Source: an uncultured Flavihumibacter sp. (GTDB lineage: Bacteria > Bacteroidota > Bacteroidia > Chitinophagales > Chitinophagaceae). From it: a stretch of DNA of 43,834 nt. Shown here piece by piece: positions 17,220 through 25,298 of the stretch (position 1 is its first letter; each line of letters starts with the position of its first letter). The stretch lies in the NCBI GenBank assembly GCA_946482545.1, contig CAMLRX010000025.1, positions 1-43,834 on the forward strand. Reading direction: 5' to 3'. Under the pieces are notes generated by a model. That model worked only from the letters and a program-made list of their open reading frames with translations. It made no database searches and was not told the origin of the DNA. Both the position numbers and the translations under genes were made by a program.

Positions 17220-18017
17220 ATGAACAAGCATATTCTATTTATATTAAGTATTACTTTCCTTTTTTTGCTCGGCGGTTGTAAAAAAGATGACCGCGGTTTC
17301 GATAGCAATACACTTGCCCCCCTGAGCATAGAGTTTGACAACATTGCCGGTTCCATGAACCTTCAGCTCAATTCCGGGGAGTACACCACAGCTTCAGGAG
17401 AAAAATTCTCTGTAAGCACACTGCAGTATTTTATCAGCAATATCCGCCTGGAAAATACCGATGGCAGCGTGTACACCGTTCCCCAGGACAGCAGCTATTT
17501 CCTCATCAATGAAGCCGATGCTAGCACGCGTTCCGCGAACATCCGTGTGCCCGAAGGCAACTACCGGTCCTTGCAATTTGTGCTGGGTGTGGACAGTTTG
17601 CGCAGTACCATGGATATTTCAAAAAGAACCGGCGTACTGGATCCTGGCGCCGGCAGTGGCATGTACTGGGGCTGGAACAGCGGCTATATCTTTTTTAAAA
17701 TGGAAGGAACTTCTCCGGTCATCACCTCCGATCCGCAACAGAAATTCCGGTACCATATCGGTGGATTTGGCGGGTATTCTTCCACCACCATCAACAACAT
17801 CAAAACCATAAGTATCAACCTGGAAGCAGGTGGTGTACCCATGGTAAGAACGGGAAGGAACGCGAACATCCATCTTATGGTAGATGTAACGAAGCTGTTC
17901 TCCGGGGTAAACAACATCAGCCTGGCGGCGAACCCCACGGTTATGTTCAATGCCTTCAGTACCGGCGTAGCCGCGAATTTCAGCGGGATGTTCCGCCATG
18001 ACCATACTGAAAACTGA
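17220..18017 (+). CDS. MbnP-like copper-binding lipoprotein
   Basis: The 265-residue lipoprotein has a signal (LFLLGGC, C20) and the MbnP family pattern: an early beta segment (LSIEFDNIAGSMNLQL), STLQYFISNIRLEN, IRVPEGNYRSLQFVLGVD, the signature GMYWGWNSGYIFFKMEG with W150 and W152, then FRYHIGGFGGYSS and NIHLMVDVTKLF. In characterised MbnP a tryptophan is oxidised to kynurenine by the partner peroxidase MbnH and this allows copper binding. I infer the same here because the MbnH-like gene overlaps the stop (TGATG). I chose the ATG at 17220 for its lipoprotein signal. The C-terminal RHDHTEN tail adds two more histidines. Which tryptophan is modified is unproven. Confidence 0.88.
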   Translation: MNKHILFILSITFLFLLGGCKKDDRGFDSNTLAPLSIEFDNIAGSMNLQLNSGEYTTASGEKFSVSTLQYFISNIRLENTDGSVYTVPQDSSYFLINEADASTRSANIRVPEGNYRSLQFVLGVDSLRSTMDISKRTGVLDPGAGSGMYWGWNSGYIFFKMEGTSPVITSDPQQKFRYHIGGFGGYSSTTINNIKTISINLEAGGVPMVRTGRNANIHLMVDVTKLFSGVNNISLAANPTVMFNAFSTGVAANFSGMFRHDHTEN

Positions 18018-19048
18018 TGGATATGAAGAAAAAGACCTGTACAACAATGCTGGCGTTGCTCCTGCTTTGCGCCTGCACTAAAACGGGTCTGGAACAATTT
18101 GCCGGTTTTACAAAGCCGGCAAATTTTCCTGATCCTGTCTACCACTTCAATACAAACCCCGTTACCGAAGCCGGGTTTGTATTGGGTAGAAAATTATTCT
18201 ACGAACCAATGCTGTCTCGCGACAATACCATCAGTTGCGGAAGTTGTCACATTCAATCAGCGGCGTTCACCCACCACGGGCACGATGTGAGTCATGGCAT
18301 CGACGACAAACTCGGCACAAGGAATTCCCCGGCCATCACGAACCTCGCGTGGGGAAAAAGTTTTTTCTGGGATGGCGGTGTCTTTGATCTTGACCTGCAG
18401 CCCATCGTTCCTATCACGAACCCGGTTGAAATGGATGAAACAATGCCCGGTGTGCTGTCTAAATTGAGGGCTCATCCACAATATCCATCGCTGTTTCAGA
18501 CCGCTTTCGGCTCCCAGGAGATCAACACGGAAAGGACCATGAAAGCGCTCTCGCAGTTCATGACCATGCTGGTGAGCGCCAATTCAAAATACGATAAGGT
18601 GATGCGGAAAGAAGGCGCTGTTTTTACAGAAGCGGAAACGCAGGGATATGCGCTATTTGCGCAACATTGCGGCACCTGCCACCAGGAGCCGCTTTTCACC
18701 GATGAATCTTTCCGCAACAACGGTATTGGCGACGGTCCGTTGAATGATGAAGGACGCTATGCGGTTACGCTCAATGAAACCGATCGCTACAAATTCAAAG
18801 TGCCCGGTTTGCGCAACCTGAAATACACGGCTCCTTATATGCACGACGGACGTTTCCTTACCGTAGAAGCCGTGGTGGAGCATTATGCTGTTCATGTGAA
18901 AGAGACGCCCAACCTCGATCCACTGCTGGTAAAAAACGGAACGCCCGGGCTTCAACTCTCAAAAGCGGAACAACAAAAAATAGTGGTATTTCTTTCCACC
19001 CTCAACGATGAACATTTCGTAACTGATAAAAGATTCGCGGAACAATGA
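18017..19048 (+). CDS. MbnH-like di-haem cytochrome c peroxidase family protein
   Basis: The 343-residue periplasmic protein has a lipoprotein-like signal (LLLLCAC) and two c-type haem sites, C74-G-S-C-H78 and C218-G-T-C-H222. Between them lie TRNSPAITNLAW and FFWDGG, conserved in bacterial di-haem peroxidases and MauG-like enzymes. The late YTAPYMHDGRF segment is typical of the second haem domain. By homology to MbnH it should make kynurenine from tryptophan on the MbnP-like partner, whose gene it overlaps by one base. Ordinary hydrogen peroxide reduction is the alternative. It also overlaps the next gene by four bases (ATGA), so translation is probably coupled. An ATG two codons later is equally possible. 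Confidence 0.9.
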   Translation: MDMKKKTCTTMLALLLLCACTKTGLEQFAGFTKPANFPDPVYHFNTNPVTEAGFVLGRKLFYEPMLSRDNTISCGSCHIQSAAFTHHGHDVSHGIDDKLGTRNSPAITNLAWGKSFFWDGGVFDLDLQPIVPITNPVEMDETMPGVLSKLRAHPQYPSLFQTAFGSQEINTERTMKALSQFMTMLVSANSKYDKVMRKEGAVFTEAETQGYALFAQHCGTCHQEPLFTDESFRNNGIGDGPLNDEGRYAVTLNETDRYKFKVPGLRNLKYTAPYMHDGRFLTVEAVVEHYAVHVKETPNLDPLLVKNGTPGLQLSKAEQQKIVVFLSTLNDEHFVTDKRFAEQ

Positions 19049-19968
19049 AAAAGCAATGGACCATACTGCTGGTTATCATCCTGATAGGCACCACACCCGC
19101 TAAAGCCTGCGATATCTGCGGCTGTGGCGCAGGTAGTTATTACATCGGCATGTTGCCGGAATTCAATAAAAAAATACTGGGCTTACGTTACAGGTACAAT
19201 GCGTTGCAAACCCATCTGGGCGCAGGCGGACAAACATCATACCTCACCACCCGAGAGCATTACCGCACCGCGGAACTCTGGGGCGGCTGGAACCTTGGGG
19301 CTAAGATCAGGCTGATGGGGTACCTTCCGGTAAGTTTCAATGAGAAACGCAACCAGGAGGGAGCATCTTCCAAAAACGGCCTTGGAGATGCGGGCGCGCA
19401 GGCATTTTATAAAATACTGGACCAGAAAAAAGCTGCGGGCTCCAAATTGCTCGTACATTCCTTATGGATGGGTGCAGGAATAAAATTGCCTACGGGTAAA
19501 TATGAAAAGCCCGTAAAAAACACTGGTCAGCAGGATGCGAATATCTTCCAACTGGGTACCGGGAGCTTCGACTTTACCGCAAATGCCATGTACGATATGA
19601 GGATACAGGACATCGGACTGAATGCGCAGTTGAGTTACAAACTGAATACCGTGAACAGCGATGCTTACCGCTACGGCAACAGGTTTAGCGCGAATATACA
19701 GGCCTACCATAAATTCAGGATAGCCGGTAAATATACCCTGGCGCCGAATATGGGCGCCCTGTATGAAACTTCGCGCAAGGATGATGACAATGGGTTTAAA
19801 GTGCAGGTTTCAGGTGGATATTTCCTCGCAGGAACGGTGGGGATAGAAGCTGTATTCAACGGATTTACCATTGGCGGCAACTTCCAGGAACCTTTAAGGC
19901 AGGATATGGCGGGCGGTTTCGTAAAAGCGGGCAGGCGCGCTATGCTGCATTGTGCTATCTTATTTTAA
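19045..19968 (+). CDS. Exported beta-rich (probably outer-membrane barrel) protein with N-terminal CDICGC motif
   Basis: The 307-residue product has a signal peptide (WTILLVIILIGTTPAKA) that, once cleaved, exposes CDICGCGAGSYYIG at the mature N-terminus: three cysteines within six residues. The rest alternates aromatic/hydrophobic strands (LGLRYRYNALQT, IRLMGYLPVSF, GAGIKLPTGKYEK, PNMGALYETSR) and ends in an aromatic residue after ALHCAILF-like strands, as in outer-membrane barrels of the phenol-degradation-transporter type. It overlaps the MbnH-like gene by four bases. The cysteine cluster at the periplasmic end is suited to soft-metal binding. I infer a metal import or export pore; the substrate is not demonstrated. 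Confidence 0.72.
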   Translation: MKKQWTILLVIILIGTTPAKACDICGCGAGSYYIGMLPEFNKKILGLRYRYNALQTHLGAGGQTSYLTTREHYRTAELWGGWNLGAKIRLMGYLPVSFNEKRNQEGASSKNGLGDAGAQAFYKILDQKKAAGSKLLVHSLWMGAGIKLPTGKYEKPVKNTGQQDANIFQLGTGSFDFTANAMYDMRIQDIGLNAQLSYKLNTVNSDAYRYGNRFSANIQAYHKFRIAGKYTLAPNMGALYETSRKDDDNGFKVQVSGGYFLAGTVGIEAVFNGFTIGGNFQEPLRQDMAGGFVKAGRRAMLHCAILF

Positions 19969-19977
19969 ATTACGGTC

Positions 19978-20595
19978 ATGACTTCAATTTCAAAAATCAT
20001 CATCATCGCGTTCATCACACTGAGTGTGGCAGGCGCGGTTTTCCTCGGCGCATCATTGTGGAAGGACAGCAGGAAACTACCGGTATTGGGAGAGCCTGGA
20101 CATGTTGCCGGACCTTTCTCTTTTGTGAACCAGGACGGAAAAACATTCACAGAAAAAGACGTGGCGGGTAAAATCACTATTGTAGAATACTTCTTCACTA
20201 CCTGTCCCGGTATTTGTAAAGCAATGAACGCGAACCTGTCTAAAGTATACCGGCAGATAGCAGGGGAGAAGGACATCGTGATCCTGTCGCACACCGTTGA
20301 TCCTGAAGATGATTCCGTTCCCGTGTTGAAGGCCTATGCCGCTAAAATGGGCGTACGCAACGGGAACTGGCAATTTCTCACGGGCAACAAAGCCGATTTG
20401 TACCGGGCAGCACGAAACGATTATCTGCTCTCGGTAGAAGATGTGCCTGCTGAACCCGGTTCTGCCGAAGATTTTATCCATACGCAGTATGTAAGTCTGC
20501 TCGATGACCAAAGAAGAATCCGTGGTTTTTACGATGCAACAGACAGCGCCAGCATCCGTAAGATGATGGCCGACCTGGAACTGCTGCGCGAATAA
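19978..20595 (+). CDS. SCO1/SenC-family copper chaperone
   Basis: The 205-residue membrane-anchored thioredoxin-fold protein has one N-terminal span (IIIIAFITLSVAGAVFLG). Its copper-binding site is complete: the CxxxC motif C76-P-G-I-C80 after EYFFTT and the distal H168 in DFIHTQYV. Sco proteins deliver copper to the CuA centre of cytochrome oxidase or act as thiol reductases. Here the gene lies nine bases after the barrel gene of the MbnP/MbnH operon rather than next to oxidase genes, which supports a copper-handling role for the whole set. The family is certain; the client protein is unknown. Confidence 0.93.
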   Translation: MTSISKIIIIAFITLSVAGAVFLGASLWKDSRKLPVLGEPGHVAGPFSFVNQDGKTFTEKDVAGKITIVEYFFTTCPGICKAMNANLSKVYRQIAGEKDIVILSHTVDPEDDSVPVLKAYAAKMGVRNGNWQFLTGNKADLYRAARNDYLLSVEDVPAEPGSAEDFIHTQYVSLLDDQRRIRGFYDATDSASIRKMMADLELLRE

Positions 20596-20705
20596 TTTGC
20601 CGAAAAAAAGGAGGTGGCCACAAATTTTATGTCTCCTCACAGTTGTATCCTACATTCGGGCTGTTGCACATACCGCTAATGGCCCGGTAAAACTAAAAAT
20701 GTGTA

Positions 20706-21008
20706 ATGATGAATAAAGTATTTTCTATTTTGGTAGTAGCCGCCATTGCGCTGGCATCTTGTAGTAATGGTGGAAAAGCCGGCGCGGCCAGCACAGATAG
20801 TGTGCCCCATGTACATGGTGGTGCTGAAGCGGAAACAAAATTGCCACATACCCTTGCCTCTGAAAAAAAAGATCCTGTTTGCGGGATGCCTGTAACCGCT
20901 GGTATTACCGATACGGCTCATTATAAAGGAAAAGTTTATGGCTTCTGCGCAAGCGAATGCAAGAAAATGTTTACTGAGCTTCCGGAAGAATATACGGCAA
21001 CGAATTAA
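20706..21008 (+). CDS. YHS-domain lipoprotein, putative metal binder
   Basis: The 100-residue lipoprotein has a signal ending IALASC (C19). A His-containing linker (PHVHGG, 35-39) leads to a YHS/TRASH-like domain at about 55-96: DPVCGMPV with C59, then HYKGKVYGFCASECKKMF with C81 and C85. YHS domains occur in copper and heavy-metal proteins and are thought to bind metal through these cysteines. The position 110 bases after the Sco gene on the same strand suggests the same regulon. An ATG one codon later is equally good as a start. Its coding region overlaps the next open frame by 71 bases. Confidence 0.85.
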   Translation: MMNKVFSILVVAAIALASCSNGGKAGAASTDSVPHVHGGAEAETKLPHTLASEKKDPVCGMPVTAGITDTAHYKGKVYGFCASECKKMFTELPEEYTATN

Positions 21009-23454
21009 CCGGATAAAGATATGGCCCGGGGCGCTGTTTTATACATGCGCCCTGACTTTCCATGCCAATGCACAGGTACAGACCTGCCCGGTGAACATCA
21101 ATTTCTCCGCGCGGGATCTTTCCAACTGGTCGGCCAACACTGGCCTGGTAGACGGGGCCACCGTTTCGTATGGTGGAACGAATGCCGGACTCACTTCCGT
21201 ACCCGAATACAATATTTCCATTCCCGGCATTGAAGTAATTACCACTTCGTCAACGGACAGGTTCGGTAGTTTTCCCACCATTCCCACTATTAACGGGTAT
21301 TCGTATGGGTATGCCATCAAATTAGGCTCTACGGCCACTTCTCACGACCTGAATTCCGCCTCCCGTAATCCCGGTGGATTTACGCGCTCTATTACCTATA
21401 CCATCAATGTGCCCGCTGGTCCGGTAGCTGTTCCTTATACCATGACCTACGCTTACGCCCTGGTGCTGGAGAATGGCACGCATAACTCCAACGAACAACC
21501 GCTTTTTCGCGCTATGTTGGAAACAGCAGCCGGATTGGTATCCTGCGCCTCGCCGGAATATTACCTGCCTACTTTCAACAACGCCGGAGGCGGCGGGCAG
21601 GGCGGAGGCCCATCTACAGGTGCAACCCTGGATAGCGCCGCGGCATTGCTCGATGGGTTCACCAACAGTCCGGAGTTATTCCTGTCCTATGCAGGTCAAA
21701 ACAACGGCAACGGCGTGCTGCTCCAGGATGTGTGGACGAAAAGTTGGACGGAAGTCACTTTCGATCTTTCGCCTTACCGCGGCCAACAAGTGAAAATTAC
21801 TTTTGAAACCCGGAACTGCGATCCCGGTGCGCATTTCGCCTATGCGTATGTGGCCATGCGCAATACCTGCGCGGGATTGGAGATCAGCGGCAACAGTGAA
21901 GCGTGCACCAACAGCGAAAATACTTATTCAATTCCTGCACTGGCTGGTGCGACCTATACGTGGACCATTCCATCCGGGTGGACGATAAATTCAGGCGCCA
22001 ATTCAAATATTATTCAGGTTACACCCGGCGCCAGCGGCGGCGAAATTATCGTGCGGCAGGTAAACAGTTGTACTGATCTGAAAGATACACTGGCGGTAAC
22101 CACCACTTTGCCCACCATCGCGGGAATAGTGAACGATGACAACCGGGTTTGTACCGGAACAAACAGCACCGGACTATTGCTTTCCGGTGAAAGGGGCGAT
22201 GTGCTCGACTGGCTGGTGTCCACCGATGGGGTGAACTGGTCGTCAACAGGAGTTACAGGATTAAACTACCAGGCGAACAACCTCACGGCCACCACACATT
22301 TTAAAGCGTTGGTGCAGAACGGTACAGCGTGCAGCATAGATTCAAGCGCCGAGGCTGTTATTGCCGTAGATGCCCTGAGTGAAGGCGGTACCCTTTCTCC
22401 CGGTTCCACCAACATCTGCGAAGGGGAAGAGCCTGAAATTGAACTTACACTAAGTGGAAGTGCAGGCTCGGTACTCAACTGGCAAACATCAGGTGATGGA
22501 CTGAACTGGAACGGTATGAACCCGGTTTACCAACAACCTGTGTTCACGCCCGGTACCATTCATCAAACTATGTTTTACAGGGCTGTAGTGCAGAACGGTG
22601 TTTGTCCGGAAGCGATCAGTTCAGTTGCGGAACTGAAGTATTTCGCGCCCACTTATCCCGCAGCAGCTATTACCCCTGAATTTTCTTCCATCTGCTATGG
22701 TACATCCGTACAACTTTCTGCCACCATCACAAACGGCACCAGTTATACCTGGAACAATCCTTCTGTTTTGGCTACACCCGGCAACGGTAATATAACTTCA
22801 TTTCCCTATAGCTTAACTACCCGTGCCACACCACTGGTTTCCTCAGCAATCGTGTTGTCTGTTTACAATGAAGGGTGCCCCAACGCGTATTCAGATACCT
22901 TTCATATCTCGGTGATTCCGCCCGTTAAAGTATTCGCGGGCAACGATACAGCTATCGTGGTGGGACAACCGCTTCAGTTGAACGCTATATCGGATGTGCC
23001 CGAAGCCACTGATTTCAGGTGGACACCCCTCACGGGAATGACCGATCCTGGTATCGCAAACCCCGTTGTCGTATTAACCGCCAACCACGCGCCGGGCATT
23101 TATTATGTGGTGTCCGCTTCCACACCCGAAGGTTGCGTAGGCACCGATTCCATTTATGTACGCTTATTCAAAACACCGGCGGACATCTTTATGCCGAATG
23201 CATTCACCCCGAATGGCGATGGCCGCAACGATGTGATCATGCCCATTCCGGCAGGCATAAAACAACTGAATTATTTCAGGATTTACAACCGATGGAGACA
23301 ACTGGTATTCCATACAAACCAGGTGGGCACAGGTTGGGATGGAAGGCTTAATGGTACACCACAATCTGCTGCGGTATTTGTATATATGTTGCAGGCAGTG
23401 GATTACAACGGAAACATTGTTACAAAGAAAGGAACATTCGTATTGTCAAGATAA
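20938..23454 (+). CDS. Large secreted Ig-like/PKD protein with type IX (CHU_C) sorting domain
   Basis: The 838-residue exported protein contains an N-terminal lectin- or MAM-like segment (about 45-290, with DVWTKSWTEVTFDLSPYRGQ), then Ig/PKD-like modules (ATYTWTIPSGWTINSG, VLDWLVSTDGVNW, VLNWQTSGDGLNW). It ends in the gliding-motility-associated CHU_C domain (FMPNAFTPNGDGRNDVI, FRIYNRWRQLVFHTN, GWDGRLNG, GTFVLSR), which routes proteins to the surface through type IX secretion. The start is unresolved. The only ATG in frame (20938) overlaps the YHS gene by 71 bases and adds an Arg/Lys-rich stretch before the signal-like KIWPGALFYTCALTFHANAQ; otherwise a rare ATT/ATA start is needed. Adhesion or matrix function is inferred. 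Confidence 0.85.
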   Translation: MASAQANARKCLLSFRKNIRQRINRIKIWPGALFYTCALTFHANAQVQTCPVNINFSARDLSNWSANTGLVDGATVSYGGTNAGLTSVPEYNISIPGIEVITTSSTDRFGSFPTIPTINGYSYGYAIKLGSTATSHDLNSASRNPGGFTRSITYTINVPAGPVAVPYTMTYAYALVLENGTHNSNEQPLFRAMLETAAGLVSCASPEYYLPTFNNAGGGGQGGGPSTGATLDSAAALLDGFTNSPELFLSYAGQNNGNGVLLQDVWTKSWTEVTFDLSPYRGQQVKITFETRNCDPGAHFAYAYVAMRNTCAGLEISGNSEACTNSENTYSIPALAGATYTWTIPSGWTINSGANSNIIQVTPGASGGEIIVRQVNSCTDLKDTLAVTTTLPTIAGIVNDDNRVCTGTNSTGLLLSGERGDVLDWLVSTDGVNWSSTGVTGLNYQANNLTATTHFKALVQNGTACSIDSSAEAVIAVDALSEGGTLSPGSTNICEGEEPEIELTLSGSAGSVLNWQTSGDGLNWNGMNPVYQQPVFTPGTIHQTMFYRAVVQNGVCPEAISSVAELKYFAPTYPAAAITPEFSSICYGTSVQLSATITNGTSYTWNNPSVLATPGNGNITSFPYSLTTRATPLVSSAIVLSVYNEGCPNAYSDTFHISVIPPVKVFAGNDTAIVVGQPLQLNAISDVPEATDFRWTPLTGMTDPGIANPVVVLTANHAPGIYYVVSASTPEGCVGTDSIYVRLFKTPADIFMPNAFTPNGDGRNDVIMPIPAGIKQLNYFRIYNRWRQLVFHTNQVGTGWDGRLNGTPQSAAVFVYMLQAVDYNGNIVTKKGTFVLSR

Positions 23455-23462
23455 TTGTATGC

Positions 23463-23496
23463 AAAAAGGCATTCCCGTGAAAGGAACGCCTTTTTT
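23463..23496. terminator. Bidirectional terminator between convergent genes
   Basis: AAAAAGGC plus TTCC pairs with GGAA plus GCCTTTTT (one internal A/C mismatch) around a 7-base loop, with an A-run on one side and a T-run on the other. It can terminate the CHU_C gene from the left and the lipoprotein gene from the right. Confidence 0.85.
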
Positions 23497-23525
23497 GATA
23501 ATTTCTGAGTTTAACAAATAGATGT

Positions 23526-23993
23526 TTACTTCTTCTGATACGTATCCACGATCTTTAAACTTACACCGTTATAAGTATATTCATGTGTAATCACCATACG
23601 GGAAGAACTGATTGACTCGATCTTGCCGGATTCCACATCGCCATTATAATCGATTGTGATTGTATTGTCGGCACTGATTTCCCAATTGAAAGTGCCGTAA
23701 ACCTGGTCGTCGCCCGGATCACACATACTGGCGCCTTCATCTAACTCACCTGTGCCACCGGCTTTGAATACAAAATGGTCGTCGGCATCGCAGGGGTCCA
23801 TGTTACTGATGGCTTCCGTATCCAGGTCGCCATCATCATCGAAATCATAAATGGCGGGGGTGTACACCTGGGAGGTCAGTATCCATCTGCCAACGATCTG
23901 TTCGCTGGCGGGTTTGTCATCGTCTCCGTCTTTTTTACAGGAAGAAAGGGATAGCAGGGCAAATGCTGCTGCGGTAAGGTAGGCTTTGGTCAT
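23526..23993 (-). CDS. Lipocalin-like lipoprotein of unknown function
   Basis: The 155-residue lipoprotein has a signal ending SLSSC followed by KKDGDDD, a common Bacteroidota surface-export context. The mature part starts with IVGRWILTSQ, the GxW motif typical of lipocalin-like beta-barrels, followed by an acidic Asp-rich loop (DFDDDGDLDTEAISNMDPCD), the strand GTFNWEISADNTITIDY, and a terminal strand MVITHEYTYNGVSLKIVDTY. The Asp-rich loop may bind calcium. It is a single gene convergent with the CHU_C gene. Ligand and function are unknown. Confidence 0.75.
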   Translation of the reverse strand: MTKAYLTAAAFALLSLSSCKKDGDDDKPASEQIVGRWILTSQVYTPAIYDFDDDGDLDTEAISNMDPCDADDHFVFKAGGTGELDEGASMCDPGDDQVYGTFNWEISADNTITIDYNGDVESGKIESISSSRMVITHEYTYNGVSLKIVDTYQKK

Positions 23994-24159
23994 CTTCGTT
24001 TTTTTAGGATATGAATTAAATGATCCATGAAGATTGCACTTAAAAATTTAAGATGCAAGCCAGCGCCGACTTAGAATTTTATTGTGTAGAGACTGAATTT
24101 TTTTGAAAAAACTGGCAATTATATCATTCCGGTACCTGAATTTCAAACTGAAACACCTG

Positions 24160-25164
24160 CTATCGCAACAAAACATTCCTGATGGCTGATGCGTAAGCGT
24201 ACATGTTTTTCCTGCACAGCGACTTTTCTTCCACTGTATGATAATCTTCCGGTCTTTTGCTGCCGGGAAATTCAATCGTAAACAACATGGCGGCGTTTCT
24301 TGAAATTGTTTCATTTCCGGCACAAACATCCGTGGTGGCCCAGGTGCCAAGGGAAACACCATAACCGATATTGCCAGGCAACTTGCTCCCATGGAATTTT
24401 CTAGGCTGAAAGTTGCCGGGCGCGGCGATGGGCGGATCGCTCACATACAGGGTGGTGGGACGTTGCAGCGGATGATTACCCCAGGCGTCGCCATCCATAG
24501 TTAAAATATGTTGGGCCGCTTCAATGGCGAGGGTGCTGTCGGGGCTATAACCGTAAGCCATCCCTGTGCAGGTCGTGCGCGGGTCGGCGAATATACCCGC
24601 GTGCTTCGTATCCCGGATGGCATGGAGGGAAATGATCCTTTCCGGGGCTAGTTCCTGGATCACTTTTAAAAGAAGTTGGTTCTCTGCTTCAATCAGGCGC
24701 CCGGCATGATCGTGCGGCGTTTCCGTTTCAAAAGCTTTTCCCGGCGGCGGCATCTGCCGGTTGGGATCGGCGCAGGTTTTACCGCTGTAACGTCCAATGT
24801 TCTCGTGGTTGCCGATCCTGTGGCCGGATGCAATGGCCTTCACTGCATTGTCGGGGAACAGACTGGGGATGATCCAGATATTGTATTCGGAAGAAAATCC
24901 TGTAGAGAGTTGTTCCCGCAGTAGTTCTGCCAATGCTATGGAAGATAATTCGGATCCGTGTACACCGCCCACGAGCAATATATTTTTATCCGACTTACCC
25001 GGGAAATAATGGAGTTTCAATGGGCGCCCTTCCTTTGTATGTCCCAACACGGCGCTGCCGCGAACATGTGCGGCGCGCATGGCGTAAAGCTGGGGCAACA
25101 GCACTGTATGTCCGCCCCATTGCTTCATCCATAATAAAGCGAATGCGAAAAGTATTGTTTTCAT
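24160..25164 (-). CDS. M14-family zinc carboxypeptidase / succinylglutamate-desuccinylase-like protein
   Basis: The 334-residue hydrolase has a hydrophobic N-terminus (MKTILFAFALLWM) that should export it. The zinc site reads H69-G-S-E72 in LLVGGVHGSELSS with H180 in RIISLHAIRD. The substrate-binding segment DPNRQMP (132-138) replaces the DLNRNF of digestive enzymes, and FTIEFPGS near residue 305 supplies the catalytic glutamate. A peptidoglycan-peptide or amide substrate is likely (compare MpaA-type M14 enzymes), but it is not determined. I chose the ATG at 25164 because a perfect promoter lies inside the longer alternative frame. It is divergent from topB. Confidence 0.85.
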   Translation of the reverse strand: MKTILFAFALLWMKQWGGHTVLLPQLYAMRAAHVRGSAVLGHTKEGRPLKLHYFPGKSDKNILLVGGVHGSELSSIALAELLREQLSTGFSSEYNIWIIPSLFPDNAVKAIASGHRIGNHENIGRYSGKTCADPNRQMPPPGKAFETETPHDHAGRLIEAENQLLLKVIQELAPERIISLHAIRDTKHAGIFADPRTTCTGMAYGYSPDSTLAIEAAQHILTMDGDAWGNHPLQRPTTLYVSDPPIAAPGNFQPRKFHGSKLPGNIGYGVSLGTWATTDVCAGNETISRNAAMLFTIEFPGSKRPEDYHTVEEKSLCRKNMYAYASAIRNVLLR

Positions 25165-25181
25165 TGTTTTTCTGGCTGGTA

Positions 25182-25212
25182 CAAAAGTAGCGGAGCGCGG
25201 AACGGGCAACAA
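25182..25212 (-). promoter_or_regulatory. Bacteroidota-type promoter (TTG - 20 - TACTTTTG) of the M14 gene
   Basis: On the minus strand TACTTTTG exactly matches the TAnnTTTG -7 box, and a TTG lies 20 bases upstream. The ATG at 25164 is 17 bases after the -7 box, giving a very short leader. This fixes the start of the M14 gene. Confidence 0.7.
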
Positions 25213-25298
25213 CCGCATAAACATGTTAAAAGGATGTGGTTCCTTCTTTTTTATTCCCCCCGATTTGCACGACCTTTGTCCCAATTTCTACCAGGATC

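Noticed and set aside
17220..19048. A methanobactin biosynthesis operon
   Set aside because: Only the MbnP/MbnH-like pair is present. No precursor peptide, MbnB or MbnC was seen, and this pair also occurs outside methanobactin loci.
21021..21233. Short frame starting at ATG 21021 over the CHU_C signal region
   Set aside because: It loses the signal peptide and the Ig-like sequence; it is useful only as a hint about the uncertain start.
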